Assembly (NCBI GenBank): GCA_946405145.1
Contig: CAMJGE010000007.1
Location: forward strand, 1-64,000
Reading direction: 5' to 3'
Length of the DNA: 64,000 nt
Origin: an uncultured Prevotella sp.
GTDB taxonomy: Bacteria > Bacteroidota > Bacteroidia > Bacteroidales > Bacteroidaceae
Positions 7,045 to 16,575 of the stretch are shown here, piece by piece (within the stretch, counting starts at the first letter, position 1; every line of letters begins with the position of its first letter). The notes under the pieces are model-generated. The model was not told the origin of the DNA and ran no database searches. It saw nothing but the letters and a program-made list of their open reading frames with translations. Position numbers and translations under genes: made by a program.

Positions 7045-10000
7045 ATAAACGTTTGATTTGTGCATTACGATAGTAGAATAGGAGGATCTCATCATAGGTC
7101 TTACCCTGCTCGCCCATGACGGCGGCACCGATCTGACAGAGACCTACCCCGTGGCCCCAACCTTTACCATTGATGATAAACTTGTCGCCCTCCTTGGTCA
7201 CCTCGAAGGCTGAGCTGTAGAGGTGTGTCTCACTCAGGGCACGACGTATCTCAAGCTCCTTGCCGATGGTGAGGGTCTTCTTGGTACCCACAATCTTCAG
7301 TTTCCAGATACGGCCACTCTTGCCTCGTGCCACAGGGATGAGGTCGGTGATCTCACCAAAGTCGTCTTTCAGCTTGCGGTTCACGAGCTCAGAGAGTTCC
7401 GCCTGCGTGTATTCCACCTTCCAGCGGTAGAAGTCGGGTGTCTCCTGATCATAGTCGTTGAGCACCTGCGAGAGGATATGCTTGTCGCTGGTGTTGCAAT
7501 AGGGGTCGTGGAAGCTCACCAGATAAGGCTTGGGCGTATCTTCCCAACAATACTGGAACTCCTCCGTCTCTCCACCACAACATTTCGAGAAGCGTGCATC
7601 GCAGATCTCGTCGCCATAGGTCAGGATCTGTCCACGGGTGGCACTGATGGCCTCCACCACGTGGGTGTTGCTGGCCTTGGTGATACCCTGATAACGCTGG
7701 CAGTGGTCATCGGCACACACGTCGAAGATGGTGTGATCCTCACGATCGTACCAGCGGATGATCTCATCATCCTTCTTGATGAACGAGAAGAAGCTGTCGG
7801 TGCCGTTTTCGCGCTGCTGGCGCTTCTCCATCTGAGCCAGGAGCCAGGAGCGTGAGATGACGGCATGCGCCTTCAGGAACTCTAATGAAGAGGTGGCCGA
7901 CATCTCGCTGGAGATAACGCTTGTGAGGTATTTCTCTACTGGCAGCTCGTTGATGGCTACAATCTTATCCGCCTCTACCACCAGGTGGAGCGTACCCTCA
8001 AACACCTGTGTCTCCTTGCGCTCCCAATGGAAGTTCACACCGATGGTAACATCATGGAGCGAGAACGAGGCATCATCCTCCTGAGGGGTGAAGATCAGTT
8101 CACGATACTGAGTGCCTCGCCACAGGATACCACCCTCGGAGAATTCAACCGTCTGTTCACCTGTGATCACTTCACCCTTGGCGATATAAGGGCTGTTCAG
8201 CGTAAACGAGATATTCTTTGCTGACACGATGCCCACATTGACCTCAGGCTCCTTATGCGTAGAGAACGGAGTCTCGAAGGTGGAGAGCTTGCTGTTGCTT
8301 TCTGCTTTCAGCTTGTCGATCACCTGCTGGAACGCCTCCTTCGTGAGCGACACCTCATTGAGGATGCCCAGTGCCACCTCAGGTGTCAGCCGCTCGAAGT
8401 CTTCCTGTCGAGGTGTGATGATTAGTCCCGACATGTCGAGTGCCCCTGGACTGATGATATATTGGTCGCTGCCTGAAGCATAGTAGCAGTCAGGACGATG
8501 CTTGCGACGAGGGAAGACCACTGAGAGGAAATCATCCTGGCAGCGCCAGCTCACGATGTTCATCATGGGCTCTGTGTCGTCAGCCTGCATGGGCAGGGCG
8601 TCGTAGAGTCTCAGGAACAGCTGTTCGCCACCATATTGCGAACGGCTTCGGATGAGCAGTGCCGGGCAAGGGTACTCCTCGATGACGGAGATGTCCTCGT
8701 GCTCGTTGAGGCTCACTATCGTCGTCATATTACGACTCAGTCGCTGCCACGACTTCTGGATGGGCAGCACCCCACTGGTGCCAGCCTGGAAGTGGGCATG
8801 GTCAGGGGCAGAGGCGCCACACTTAGGACCGTTATAGAATACCAGCATCTGCGGATATTCCTCCAGCAGCTTATGAATCTGGCTGTAGTTGTCGTGAATC
8901 TGCTGCGGCTCATGCTGCACGCTGGGAATGGTAAAGTGGATGGGTAGGATGGGGAAGGGGTTCACCAGCAACTCATACTGACTGCCGATGCTCTTCTTCA
9001 CCTGCTCCTTCGGACGGTTCTGCTCACAGAGGAAGCAGGGGCGTGCTGCCACTGCCTTCTTGTCGATGCTGGCACCAGTGGAGACCATACGGGCAGGGTT
9101 CCATTGCACCTGCATCGTGGAGGAGCCCACAGCCAACTCACGCGTCTGCACGTTGCGCAGCTCACGATAACGGTTACGCGCATCGTCCCATTTCTCCAGC
9201 TGACGGTTGAAGAATCGCAGCAGGGGCGAGTCAACGATCTGCTCCTGGCGACCCTGCAGCATCTGCTGACGAGCCAGGATCTCCAACGTGCGCAACTGGT
9301 CCTTATAGAGGTTGTTGGCATTGATCTTGTCAATGCTGAGGGCAGCGTCACTGTTGCCTCCCCAACGGCGACACAGATAGAGCTCTGTGAAGATGCGCCC
9401 GATGCGATAGTGACGAGAGAAGATCAGTCCCAGGGCATAGTCCTCACCATACGAGGTGTTGGGGAATCCTATCTGGCGCAGCAGTGGGGTGAAGAACGCA
9501 CGTGGGGCTCCCAGACCGTTGATGCGCAAGGCATTGTTGGGTCCGTTCTCATCCGTCCATTCAGCGTGGTCGATCAGTCCTGGAGGCAGGGTGTTCAGCT
9601 CGAAGTCGCACATCCTGTAGCTGCCGATCACCATCGCAGCATCCTGCTTGTAGAAGGCATCCACCACCTGTTGCAGGGTCTTGGGCGATGAGTAGAGGTC
9701 GTCGGAGTCGAGCTGTACGGCGAAGCGTCCACAACGGTCATCATTGATCGCCATGTTCCAACAGCCGCCGATACCCAGGTCAGTACGCTCAGGGATGATA
9801 TGGATCAGTCGCTCGTCGTGGAATCCCTTCAACAGCTCCGTCGTACGGTCTGTAGAGTGGTTGTCCACCACGATGACATTATATTTGAAGCTCGTCTTCT
9901 GCGAGAGGGCGCTGTTCACAGCGTCGCAGATGGTCTTCTCACGATTAAAGACGGGGATCACCACTGAGGCCTCCACGTCGAACTCCTGTTCGTTGAAGTC

Positions 10001-10723
10001 AGGACTGCGATAGAACGAGGGGTCAATCTTTGCGCCGATCTCAGCCAGATGGGCTGTGGCTGCCTGCTCCATCTCTATCTGCACCTCACGGTTGCGAGGG
10101 TTCACGTAGTCGAACTGCTTCACCCCTGAGGCACGTGTGTCCGTCTCCTCCTCAGTGTAGAGCTTCTCGTTGATGTGGAAGATCCGTCCGTTACGACTCA
10201 GGAAGAGGCGCAGGGCATAGAGACCTGCATGCTGGTAGGCCTGCTCCTCCGTCTGTGCCACAAAAGCCTGGAGCAATGAGGTCCTGACAAGTATCAGCGA
10301 GCCGAAGTCGAAGTCATCGCGGATGCTACCCAACTGATAGTCGATCACGGGGTGGGGCTTCCGTTCGCCCTCGATGATGTCGAAGTGGTCGGCATACACC
10401 ATCGCCGCATCAGCGTCGAAGGCGATGCGCACAATCCTGTCGAGGGCACCCTGTCCGATGATCAGCTGGGTGGGCTTGGTCTGCAACAGCACGTAGTCGG
10501 CTTTCGCCTGTTCTGCCATGCTTGCCAGCGTCTCGCTGCTGGTCAGGTTGCCTGCCAGCACCTGCTGACAGTCCTTGAAGTCGTCAGCCTCTTTTCCTGT
10601 CAGTGGTTCCGACACCAACAGGAATATACGTTGTATTGACTTGCTGCCCCTGAGTTGTGTCACAATCTGTTGCGTGACTTCTGTGGAGCCGCAAGGCAAG
10701 AAACAATCTATTTTTTCTCTCAT
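7037..10723 (-). CDS. Glycosyltransferase-DUF4922-SpoIID/LytB fusion protein
   Basis: This 1228-residue multidomain protein starts at ATG 10721-10723. Residues about 1-235 look like a degenerate GT-A fold. Residues 253-490 are a GT2 glycosyltransferase ([19 protein letters not shown]). Residues 515-800 match DUF4922, a HIT/GalT-like nucleotide-phosphorylase fold with a FLCEQNRP cysteine motif and the histidine motif DHAHFQ near 641. Residues 835-1228 are a SpoIID/LytB domain with the catalytic-glutamate motif SSEMSA near 938-943 and the terminal [10 protein letters not shown] motif. SpoIID cleaves glycan strands that lack peptides. No signal peptide is visible, although SpoIID normally acts on exported glycan, so where it works is puzzling. 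It is co-transcribed with the AmpG-like permease. Confidence 0.82.
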   Translation of the reverse strand: MREKIDCFLPCGSTEVTQQIVTQLRGSKSIQRIFLLVSEPLTGKEADDFKDCQQVLAGNLTSSETLASMAEQAKADYVLLQTKPTQLIIGQGALDRIVRIAFDADAAMVYADHFDIIEGERKPHPVIDYQLGSIRDDFDFGSLILVRTSLLQAFVAQTEEQAYQHAGLYALRLFLSRNGRIFHINEKLYTEEETDTRASGVKQFDYVNPRNREVQIEMEQAATAHLAEIGAKIDPSFYRSPDFNEQEFDVEASVVIPVFNREKTICDAVNSALSQKTSFKYNVIVVDNHSTDRTTELLKGFHDERLIHIIPERTDLGIGGCWNMAINDDRCGRFAVQLDSDDLYSSPKTLQQVVDAFYKQDAAMVIGSYRMCDFELNTLPPGLIDHAEWTDENGPNNALRINGLGAPRAFFTPLLRQIGFPNTSYGEDYALGLIFSRHYRIGRIFTELYLCRRWGGNSDAALSIDKINANNLYKDQLRTLEILARQQMLQGRQEQIVDSPLLRFFNRQLEKWDDARNRYRELRNVQTRELAVGSSTMQVQWNPARMVSTGASIDKKAVAARPCFLCEQNRPKEQVKKSIGSQYELLVNPFPILPIHFTIPSVQHEPQQIHDNYSQIHKLLEEYPQMLVFYNGPKCGASAPDHAHFQAGTSGVLPIQKSWQRLSRNMTTIVSLNEHEDISVIEEYPCPALLIRSRSQYGGEQLFLRLYDALPMQADDTEPMMNIVSWRCQDDFLSVVFPRRKHRPDCYYASGSDQYIISPGALDMSGLIITPRQEDFERLTPEVALGILNEVSLTKEAFQQVIDKLKAESNSKLSTFETPFSTHKEPEVNVGIVSAKNISFTLNSPYIAKGEVITGEQTVEFSEGGILWRGTQYRELIFTPQEDDASFSLHDVTIGVNFHWERKETQVFEGTLHLVVEADKIVAINELPVEKYLTSVISSEMSATSSLEFLKAHAVISRSWLLAQMEKRQQRENGTDSFFSFIKKDDEIIRWYDREDHTIFDVCADDHCQRYQGITKASNTHVVEAISATRGQILTYGDEICDARFSKCCGGETEEFQYCWEDTPKPYLVSFHDPYCNTSDKHILSQVLNDYDQETPDFYRWKVEYTQAELSELVNRKLKDDFGEITDLIPVARGKSGRIWKLKIVGTKKTLTIGKELEIRRALSETHLYSSAFEVTKEGDKFIINGKGWGHGVGLCQIGAAVMGEQGKTYDEILLFYYRNAQIKRLYE

Positions 10724-10810
10724 TGGGATTTGTATGTGTATTAATAATAGGTGCAAAAGTCGCTAAATTTTTCGAGAATACCAAATAAATCGAGTAAAAA
10801 CACGAATAAA

Positions 10811-10842
10811 TTTGGTTTTTCGCTCGGTTTACACTAACTTTG
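10811..10842 (+). promoter_or_regulatory. Promoter of rlmN-pdxA
   Basis: TTTG at 10811-10814 and TAACTTTG at 10835-10842 are 20 bases apart, and the ATG follows 20 bases later. Confidence 0.75.
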
Positions 10843-10861
10843 CACCCAAAATTGAAAACAG

Positions 10862-11932
10862 ATGCAGCAGGAAAAGAGAGTTTTGCTTGGCATGTCGCTC
10901 GATGAGCTGAAGGCCGTTGTGAAGGAGTTGGGCATGCCCCAGTTCACAGCAGCCCAGCTGGCGAAGTGGCTCTATCAGCAGCACGTGGGCAGCATCGACG
11001 AGATGACGAATATCTCGAAGGCTAATCGTGAGCGGCTGGCTGCGCAGTTTGAGGTGGGTGCGATGGCGCCTATCGACTGTCAGCGCTCTGTTGACGGCAC
11101 GATCAAGTATCTTTTCCCAGTGCGATGTGCTGATCAGTGCGTCGATTCAGGCAAGTTCGTGGAGACGGTCTATATCCCCGATGGCGATCGTGCCACCCTC
11201 TGCGTGTCGTGCCAGGTGGGCTGTAAGATGAACTGCTTGTTCTGTCAGACGGGCAAGCAGGGCTATGAGGGCAGTCTCACGGCAGGTGACATCCTGAATC
11301 AGATCTATGCCCTGCCAGAGCGTGAGAGCCTGACGAACATCGTGTTTATGGGTCAGGGCGAGCCGATGGATAATCTCGACCAGGTGCTGAGGGCCACAGA
11401 GGTGCTCACTCAGGATTGGGGCTATGCCTGGAGTCCTCGTCGCATCACGGTGAGCAGTGTGGGTGTCAAGGGTAAGCTGAAGCGCTTCCTCGACGAGAGT
11501 GAGTGCCATGTGGCGATCTCGATGCACTCGCCCCTGCCCGAGCAGCGCCGTCAGCTGATGCCTGCCGAGCGCCAGATGTCGATCACTGAGGTGGTGGAGC
11601 TGTTGAAGCAGTACGACTTCACCCATCAGCGTCGTTGCTCGTTTGAGTATATCTGTTTTGCTGGGCTTAACGACACGACGACGCATGCCCGTGAGATCGT
11701 CCGTCTGCTGCAGGGCTTGGAGTGTCGTGTGAACCTCATCCGGTTCCATGAGATTCCTGATGTCGATCTGCCAGGTGCCGATGAGAAGCGCATGGAGAGT
11801 CTGCGCGACTATCTCACGAAGCATGGGGTGTTTACCACCATCCGTGCCAGTCGCGGACAGGATATCTTCGCCGCCTGCGGCCTGCTCTCTACGGAGAGAA
11901 TGAAAAAATGTAAAAATGAAAAAATGAAATAA
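10862..11932 (+). CDS. rlmN: 23S rRNA (adenine2503-C2)/tRNA(A37) methyltransferase RlmN
   Basis: RlmN is a radical-SAM enzyme that methylates C2 of A2503 in 23S rRNA and of A37 in some tRNAs, using two SAM molecules and a [4Fe-4S] cluster. The 356-residue protein has the cluster motif CKMNCLFC preceded by CVSCQVG, the SAM-binding stretch FMGQGEPMDNL, and a C-terminal RGQDIFAACG segment carrying the mechanistic cysteine. The normal protein ends soon after that cysteine; here a lysine/methionine-rich tail (ERMKKCKNEKMK) is encoded by an A-rich ATGAAAAA-type repeat running into pdxA. The gap to pdxA is four bases. Confidence 0.95.
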   Translation: MQQEKRVLLGMSLDELKAVVKELGMPQFTAAQLAKWLYQQHVGSIDEMTNISKANRERLAAQFEVGAMAPIDCQRSVDGTIKYLFPVRCADQCVDSGKFVETVYIPDGDRATLCVSCQVGCKMNCLFCQTGKQGYEGSLTAGDILNQIYALPERESLTNIVFMGQGEPMDNLDQVLRATEVLTQDWGYAWSPRRITVSSVGVKGKLKRFLDESECHVAISMHSPLPEQRRQLMPAERQMSITEVVELLKQYDFTHQRRCSFEYICFAGLNDTTTHAREIVRLLQGLECRVNLIRFHEIPDVDLPGADEKRMESLRDYLTKHGVFTTIRASRGQDIFAACGLLSTERMKKCKNEKMK

Positions 11933-11936
11933 TGAT

Positions 11937-12986
11937 ATGGAACATAAGAAGATTCGCGTGGCAATCACGCAGGGCGACACCAACGGCATTGGTTATGAAG
12001 TGATCCTCAAGGCTTTCGAGGATCCCATGATGCTCGATCTGTGTACGCCGATCATATACGGCTCTCCCAAAGTGGCATCTTTCCATCGTAAGACGATGGG
12101 ACTGGAGACACAGTTTCAGGTCATCAACGATGCCAACGATGCCAATCCCGACAGACTGAACCTCCTGGCAGCCCTCGACGACGAGGTGAAGGTGGAGTTC
12201 GGAAAGCCCACTGAGGCATCGGCAGAGGCAGCCCGCAAGGCGATGGCGCGTGCGAAGGAGGATCTGCAGAAAGGTCTCTTCGATGTGCTGGTGACTGCCC
12301 CTGTTCAGGCCAACCCCAATCCCCCTCGTGAGGATCGGGCACTGACGGTGATAGTCAGCAACCTGATGCGCGTCGGACTGGTCACCACCCATCTCTCTTC
12401 CAAGGAGGTGGCAACGGCTCTCTCTGTTGAGAAAATTACAGATAAGGGCACCCTTTTCCATGCCAGTCTGCGTCGCGACTTCCGTATCTCTAGTCCACGC
12501 ATTGCCGTGCTGGCACTCAATCCCCAGCAAGGCACTGAGGAGGAGCAGATTATCAAGCCTGCCGTTGAGGCTCTCGAGCAGAAGGGTATCCAGGCCTTTG
12601 GTCCTTATGTGGCAGAAGAGTTCTTCTCCAATGGATTGTATGATTCTTTTGATGGTGTGCTGGCGATGAGCGACGAGCAGGGCGACCTGCCTTTCAAGAC
12701 CCTCTCCCATGAGTATGCCATCAAGCTGAAGGCAGGCATCTCCGTCGTTGTGGTCACCCCCGATCAGGATCCCTCCTTCGCCATCGCAGGCAAGGGCGAG
12801 GCTGATCCGCTCTTTATGCGACAGGCCATCTTCACTGCCATCGACATGTATCGTCATCGTGCAGAATACGATGCGCCTTTGGGTCATCCGCTGCCCAAGC
12901 TCTATCACGAGAAACGTGAGGACGGCGACAAGGCGAGATTCGCCATTAGAGCCAAGGATCAGTTCAAAACACCTCCCGAAAAGTGA
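11937..12986 (+). CDS. pdxA: 4-hydroxythreonine-4-phosphate dehydrogenase
   Basis: PdxA oxidises 4-phosphohydroxy-L-threonine with NAD+ in the deoxyxylulose-5-phosphate-dependent pathway of pyridoxal phosphate synthesis. The 349-residue protein opens with IRVAITQGDTNGIGYEV, equivalent to the GDPxGIGPE motif of the family, and has the metal-ligand histidine region THLSSKEVATAL in the middle. A lysine-rich FPFKTLSHEYA-like region (LPFKTLSHEYAIKL) follows with another ligand histidine. It sits four bases after rlmN and likely shares its promoter. The first ATG at 11937 fits the conserved N terminus. Confidence 0.93.
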   Translation: MEHKKIRVAITQGDTNGIGYEVILKAFEDPMMLDLCTPIIYGSPKVASFHRKTMGLETQFQVINDANDANPDRLNLLAALDDEVKVEFGKPTEASAEAARKAMARAKEDLQKGLFDVLVTAPVQANPNPPREDRALTVIVSNLMRVGLVTTHLSSKEVATALSVEKITDKGTLFHASLRRDFRISSPRIAVLALNPQQGTEEEQIIKPAVEALEQKGIQAFGPYVAEEFFSNGLYDSFDGVLAMSDEQGDLPFKTLSHEYAIKLKAGISVVVVTPDQDPSFAIAGKGEADPLFMRQAIFTAIDMYRHRAEYDAPLGHPLPKLYHEKREDGDKARFAIRAKDQFKTPPEK

Positions 12987-13009
12987 TTTTCCGTTAAAAT
13001 TCTGCCAAA

Positions 13010-13043
13010 TTTGCAGCAATTACAAAAATAATATGTAATTTTG
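13010..13043 (+). promoter_or_regulatory. Promoter of the sigma54 regulator-lptE-TPR-secG operon
   Basis: TTTG at 13010-13013 and TAATTTTG at 13036-13043, 22 bases apart; the ATG is nine bases after the -7 box, so the 5' leader is very short. Confidence 0.65.
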
Positions 13044-13051
13044 TCAGCTCA

Positions 13052-14296
13052 ATGAAGACAACAGAATTACAGACTATCAAACAGCGGTACAATATCGTGG
13101 GCAACTGCGAGGCATTGAACCATGTGCTTGACGTCGCTTTGCAAGTGGCGCCAACCGATCTGTCTGTGCTCATCGTGGGTGAGAGTGGTGTTGGTAAGGA
13201 GATCATCCCCCGTGTGATTCACGACAACTCGCCTCGCCGACGTGAGAAGTATTTCGCTATCAACTGTGGCTCCATCCCTGAAGGCACCATCGACAGCGAG
13301 CTCTTCGGACATGTGAAAGGCTCCTATACAGGTGCTATCAACGACTCCCCTGGCTACTTCGGCGTGGCTAACAAGGGCACCCTGTTCCTCGATGAGGTGG
13401 GAGAGCTGCCGATGGCCACCCAGGCCCGTCTGCTGCGTGTGCTCGAAACGGGTGAGTATATCCCCGTGGGTGGCACTGAGATCCGTAAGACCGATGTGCG
13501 CATCGTGGCAGCCACCAATGTCAATATCCGCCAGGCAATCAGCGAGGGCCGCTTCCGCGAAGACCTCTATTACCGTCTGAACTCCATTCCCATCCAGATG
13601 CCGTCGTTGCGCGAGCGTGGCGAGGACATCGTGCTGCTGTTCCGTCTCTTTGCCATGCAGATGGCAGAGAAATACAAGATGGATCGCATCACCCTCGATG
13701 AGAGTGCCAAGCAGCTGCTGCTGAAATACAAGTGGCCAGGCAACGTGCGCCAGCTGAAGAACATCACTGAGCAGATCAGCGTGCTCTCTGCCGACCGCCT
13801 GATCACAGCCGACATTCTGCGTAAGTTCATCCCCGAGGATCACGAGACCACCCAGTTGGCCACCATCCCTCGTGAGGGTGGCGACCACAGCTTCGAAAAC
13901 GAGCGCGAGATACTCTATAAGATCCTCTTCGAACTGCGTAGCAACGTCAACGACATGCGACGTGAGGTCAGTGCCCTGAAGAAGCAGCTCAACGACGTGC
14001 AGGACAAGGCACCAGCCGTTGCCTCTCCGCTGCCCGCCACCCAGCTGACGCCTATCACCACACCTGCCCCTGCAGCCTCCTATGGCATGCCCTATACGGC
14101 AGAAGACGCTGTGGCAGAGGAATATGTGGAGCCTGAGAAAGAACAAGAGAACCTGAACCTTAACGACCTGAGCAAGCAGATGCTCGAGAAGGCGCTGGAG
14201 CGCAATCACGGCAATCGTAAGCGCGCCGCTCAGGAGTTGGGCATCAGCGATCGCACCCTATATCGCCGACTGAAACAATATGGACTGGAAAAGTAA
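13052..14296 (+). CDS. Sigma54-interacting transcriptional regulator without receiver domain
   Basis: This is a 414-residue NtrC-class enhancer-binding protein. It begins almost directly with the AAA+ domain (residues about 10-245): Walker A GESGVGKE, the sigma54-contact loop GSYTGA in place of the usual GAFTGA, Walker B TLFLDEVGE, and the arginine finger region NSIPIQMPSLRERGEDI. A linker with an Ala/Pro-rich part follows, and the protein ends with a Fis-type helix-turn-helix (NRKRAAQELGISDRTLYRRL). There is no N-terminal receiver or GAF domain, so activity must be set by expression or partner proteins. It overlaps lptE by 17 bases, linking it to envelope assembly and secretion genes. Confidence 0.92.
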   Translation: MKTTELQTIKQRYNIVGNCEALNHVLDVALQVAPTDLSVLIVGESGVGKEIIPRVIHDNSPRRREKYFAINCGSIPEGTIDSELFGHVKGSYTGAINDSPGYFGVANKGTLFLDEVGELPMATQARLLRVLETGEYIPVGGTEIRKTDVRIVAATNVNIRQAISEGRFREDLYYRLNSIPIQMPSLRERGEDIVLLFRLFAMQMAEKYKMDRITLDESAKQLLLKYKWPGNVRQLKNITEQISVLSADRLITADILRKFIPEDHETTQLATIPREGGDHSFENEREILYKILFELRSNVNDMRREVSALKKQLNDVQDKAPAVASPLPATQLTPITTPAPAASYGMPYTAEDAVAEEYVEPEKEQENLNLNDLSKQMLEKALERNHGNRKRAAQELGISDRTLYRRLKQYGLEK

Positions 14297-14801
14297 ATAT
14301 CTGAAAAGCCTGCTGATCGTGGCAGCCGCCACCATCATCAGCGCCTGCTCCGTGAGCTATAAGTTCAATGGTGCCAGCATCGACTATACCAAGATCAAGA
14401 GCATCACCATTGCCGAATTCCCCATCCGTAGCGCCTACGTCTATGGACCCATGGGGCCGCTGTTCAACAATGAGCTCAAGGATCAGTTCATGGGGCATAC
14501 CCGTCTGTCGATGGTGCGCCGTAATGGCGATCTGAAGCTCGAAGGTGAGATCACCCGCTACGAACAGCGCAACAAGTCGGTGTCGAGCGAAGGCTATTCA
14601 GCCATGACAGAGCTCTCTATGACCGTCAATGTGAGATTCACCAACAATGTGGACCACAATCAGGATTTCGAACAACAGTTCACTGCCACGCAAAGCTATG
14701 ACTCCGCACTCTCGCTCAATTCAGTGCAGGACGAATTGGTGGGAAAGATGGTGAAGGACATCTGCGAACAGATATTCAATGCCTGTGTAGCTAACTGGTA
14801 A
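14280..14801 (+). CDS. lptE: LptE-like LPS-assembly lipoprotein
   Basis: This 173-residue lipoprotein has a signal ending in ISA|C and the beta-sheet pattern of the Bacteroidota LptE family (SVSYKFNGASIDY, then TIAEFPIRS). LptE plugs the LptD barrel that inserts LPS in the outer membrane. Here the gene overlaps the sigma54 regulator by 17 bases and precedes a TPR gene and secG, an arrangement I associate with Bacteroidetes genomes. No lptD is adjacent. The family is weakly conserved, so the exact role is inferred from signal, size and synteny. Confidence 0.8.
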   Translation: MDWKSKYLKSLLIVAAATIISACSVSYKFNGASIDYTKIKSITIAEFPIRSAYVYGPMGPLFNNELKDQFMGHTRLSMVRRNGDLKLEGEITRYEQRNKSVSSEGYSAMTELSMTVNVRFTNNVDHNQDFEQQFTATQSYDSALSLNSVQDELVGKMVKDICEQIFNACVANW

Positions 14802-14817
14802 TGTAAAGACAGAAACG

Positions 14818-15570
14818 ATGGAGTTGACAGAGTTGATCAAGCACCCCGAGCGCATGGATCGCGACACGCTCTACGAGTTGCGCTCCCTGTGTGCCCTCTA
14901 TCCCTATTTTCAGACGGCACGCCTGCTGATGCTTCAGAACCTGTATCTGCTTCACGACCCCACCTTCGATGAGGAACTGCGCCGTGCAGCCATCTATATC
15001 ACCGACCGCCGTGTGCTCTTCAACATGATCGAGGCGTCGCACTATCAGCTCAAGCCCAAGTCTCATAAGAGTGCGCCAGAGGCAGCCCAGCCAGCCGTCA
15101 GCCGCACCATCTCGCTGATCGACAACTTCCTCGATTCCATCCCCAAGGAAGAGGAGCAGCCTGCCGCACCGAAGCGCAAGCCCACACCTGCTGATGCAGC
15201 CATCGACTACGTGGCTTATCTGTTGGAAACGGAGGATGAGGATCAGGCGCCTGCCGATGTGCCCGAGATGCCAGGACAGAATCTTATCGACACATTCATA
15301 AAAAGTGACAAACAGAAGTTCGTTCTCAGCGAGACCCCTGAGGTTGCCCCTGAGGTCGAGGAAACAGTCGAATCAGCCTCCGAGGGGGTCGAAGAGGAGT
15401 ATTTTACTGAAACTTTGGCCAGAATTTACATCAAACAAGGCAGATATTCGAAGGCACTTGAAATTATTCAGCGATTAAGTTTGCAATTTCCGAAAAAAAA
15501 TGCTTACTTTGCAGACCAAATTCGTTTCTTAGAGAAATTGATTATAAATAATAATAAAAAAAATAAGTAA
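14818..15570 (+). CDS. Conserved TPR-like protein of unknown function
   Basis: This encodes 250 residues. The N-terminal 85 residues form helices (DTLYELRSLCALYPYFQTA), the middle is acidic and proline-rich, probably disordered, and the C terminus carries a tetratricopeptide-like helical hairpin (ETLARIYIKQGRYSKALEIIQRL). There is no signal or transmembrane helix, so it is probably cytoplasmic. It lies between lptE and secG with spacings of 16 and 5 bases. The role is unknown; a scaffolding function for envelope assembly or secretion is speculation from position. The 3' end becomes strongly A-rich just before secG. Confidence 0.75.
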   Translation: MELTELIKHPERMDRDTLYELRSLCALYPYFQTARLLMLQNLYLLHDPTFDEELRRAAIYITDRRVLFNMIEASHYQLKPKSHKSAPEAAQPAVSRTISLIDNFLDSIPKEEEQPAAPKRKPTPADAAIDYVAYLLETEDEDQAPADVPEMPGQNLIDTFIKSDKQKFVLSETPEVAPEVEETVESASEGVEEEYFTETLARIYIKQGRYSKALEIIQRLSLQFPKKNAYFADQIRFLEKLIINNNKKNK

Positions 15571-15575
15571 AAAAG

Positions 15576-15962
15576 ATGTACACACTATTTGTAATTCTTA
15601 TCGTGATTGCAGCCCTGCTGATGATCGGTATTGTGCTCATTCAGGAGTCAAAAGGTGGCGGTCTCGCTTCCAACTACTCTCAGTTCAACCAGATCGGTGG
15701 TGTTCGTAAGACCACCGACTTCATCGAGAAGACCACTTGGGGTCTTGCTGCCGCTATGGTGATCCTCAGCGTAGCATGCGCCTATGTAGCACCACAGGCA
15801 CTCACAGATACCTCTGTGATGGAGAACTACGAGGTTCCTGCCACCAACCCCAACAACCTGCCTGGCTTCGGTGCCAGTCAGCAGAAAGACGCTGCAGCTC
15901 CTGCTGCCCCCGCTGCTGAGGCTCCCGCTGCTCCTGCAGCTCCCGCACAGCCTGCCAAGTAA
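15576..15962 (+). CDS. secG: Preprotein translocase subunit SecG
   Basis: SecG is the small two-helix subunit of the SecYEG channel. The 128-residue protein shows the typical pattern: TM1, then QESKGGGLASNYS and a short loop, then TM2 (TWGLAAAMVILSVACAY). A C-terminal Ala/Pro-rich tail of about 25 residues (AAAPAAPAAEAPAAPAAP) extends beyond the family core, as in several Bacteroidota SecG proteins. It is the last gene of the block and is followed by a strong terminator. Confidence 0.93.
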   Translation: MYTLFVILIVIAALLMIGIVLIQESKGGGLASNYSQFNQIGGVRKTTDFIEKTTWGLAAAMVILSVACAYVAPQALTDTSVMENYEVPATNPNNLPGFGASQQKDAAAPAAPAAEAPAAPAAPAQPAK

Positions 15963-15982
15963 GGCTTTAAGCATCCCCAAAG

Positions 15983-16026
15983 AATAGGGCTCGCAGGCCA
16001 TCCCTGCAAGCCCTATTTCTTTTTTA
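15983..16026 (+). terminator. Terminator after secG
   Basis: AATAGGGCT (15983-15991) pairs with AGCCCTATT (16009-16017), with an inner GCAGG/CCTGC extension, followed by TCTTTTTT. Confidence 0.88.
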
Positions 16027-16310
16027 TATCGCGCCTACACAAGAGGTTGGTCTCTGGGAGTGTAAATATTATTGGTTGGCAGTTCGTGCTTGGCGTTCAA
16101 TATCTCAAAGATACCCTATTAAAGGAAAAACTTGCAACCATTAATGCGCGCAATTTCTAGATTTAATCCTTGCAATTTTTATCCTTAACAGTCGATGTCT
16201 CCACATCTCTCATTTGACACTGCAAAGATACGAAAATTTCATGTATCTTGCAAGTAAATTGCCAAAAAGACACGTTTCAAAACACGTTTGAAAAATAGGA
16301 GCCTTTAAGT
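16027..16310 (-). other. Gene-free stretch with an orphan minus-strand promoter
   Basis: No credible ORF is present. On the minus strand, TTG (complement of 16251-16253), a 20-base spacer and TATCTTTG (complement of 16223-16230) form a complete Bacteroidota promoter pointing left into this stretch, where only a 16-codon reading frame follows. It may mark a decayed gene or an unannotated short transcript. A near-duplicate ACACGTTTCAAA / ACACGTTTGAAA lies around 16270-16293. Confidence 0.4.
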
Positions 16311-16475
16311 GGTACAGATGGCAGATGGCAGTTTTCTCAGGAGCACCAATAATCTTTCAACAAAAATTTTACTATATATATAATATATATTATATATATA
16401 GTAATTTTATAACTATAGTTTTTAGTTCTATAAAGTTATGTCTCCCCAAATAAACTGCCATCTGCCATCTGTACC
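16311..16475. mobile_element. Palindromic MITE-like element
   Basis: A 24-bp segment (16311-16334, beginning GGTACAGATGGCAGATGG) is repeated as a perfect inverted copy at 16452-16475. Each end carries internal repeats of CAGATGG. The 117-base core contains a separate perfect 32-bp AT palindrome at 16371-16402. The whole unit is 165 bp and non-coding. I see no clear target-site duplication next to the ends. Structure and size fit a miniature inverted-repeat element or a dispersed palindromic unit. Confidence 0.65.
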
Positions 16476-16575
16476 AAAATTGTCTTTTCCTATATTAGAG
16501 TTGACTCTTTTAAGGCCTTGTTATTTAACACTTGCTTACTCATACGGATTTAGTTGACTCTTCATCTGTTTTTGT

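Noticed and set aside
11889..14209. Long minus-strand frames of 376 and 380 codons
   Set aside because: They mirror pdxA and the sigma54 regulator, both clearly real by motifs; no family motif appears in the antisense frames.
16311..16475. CRISPR-like repeat
   Set aside because: There are only two copies in inverted orientation around a palindromic core, no spacers and no cas genes.
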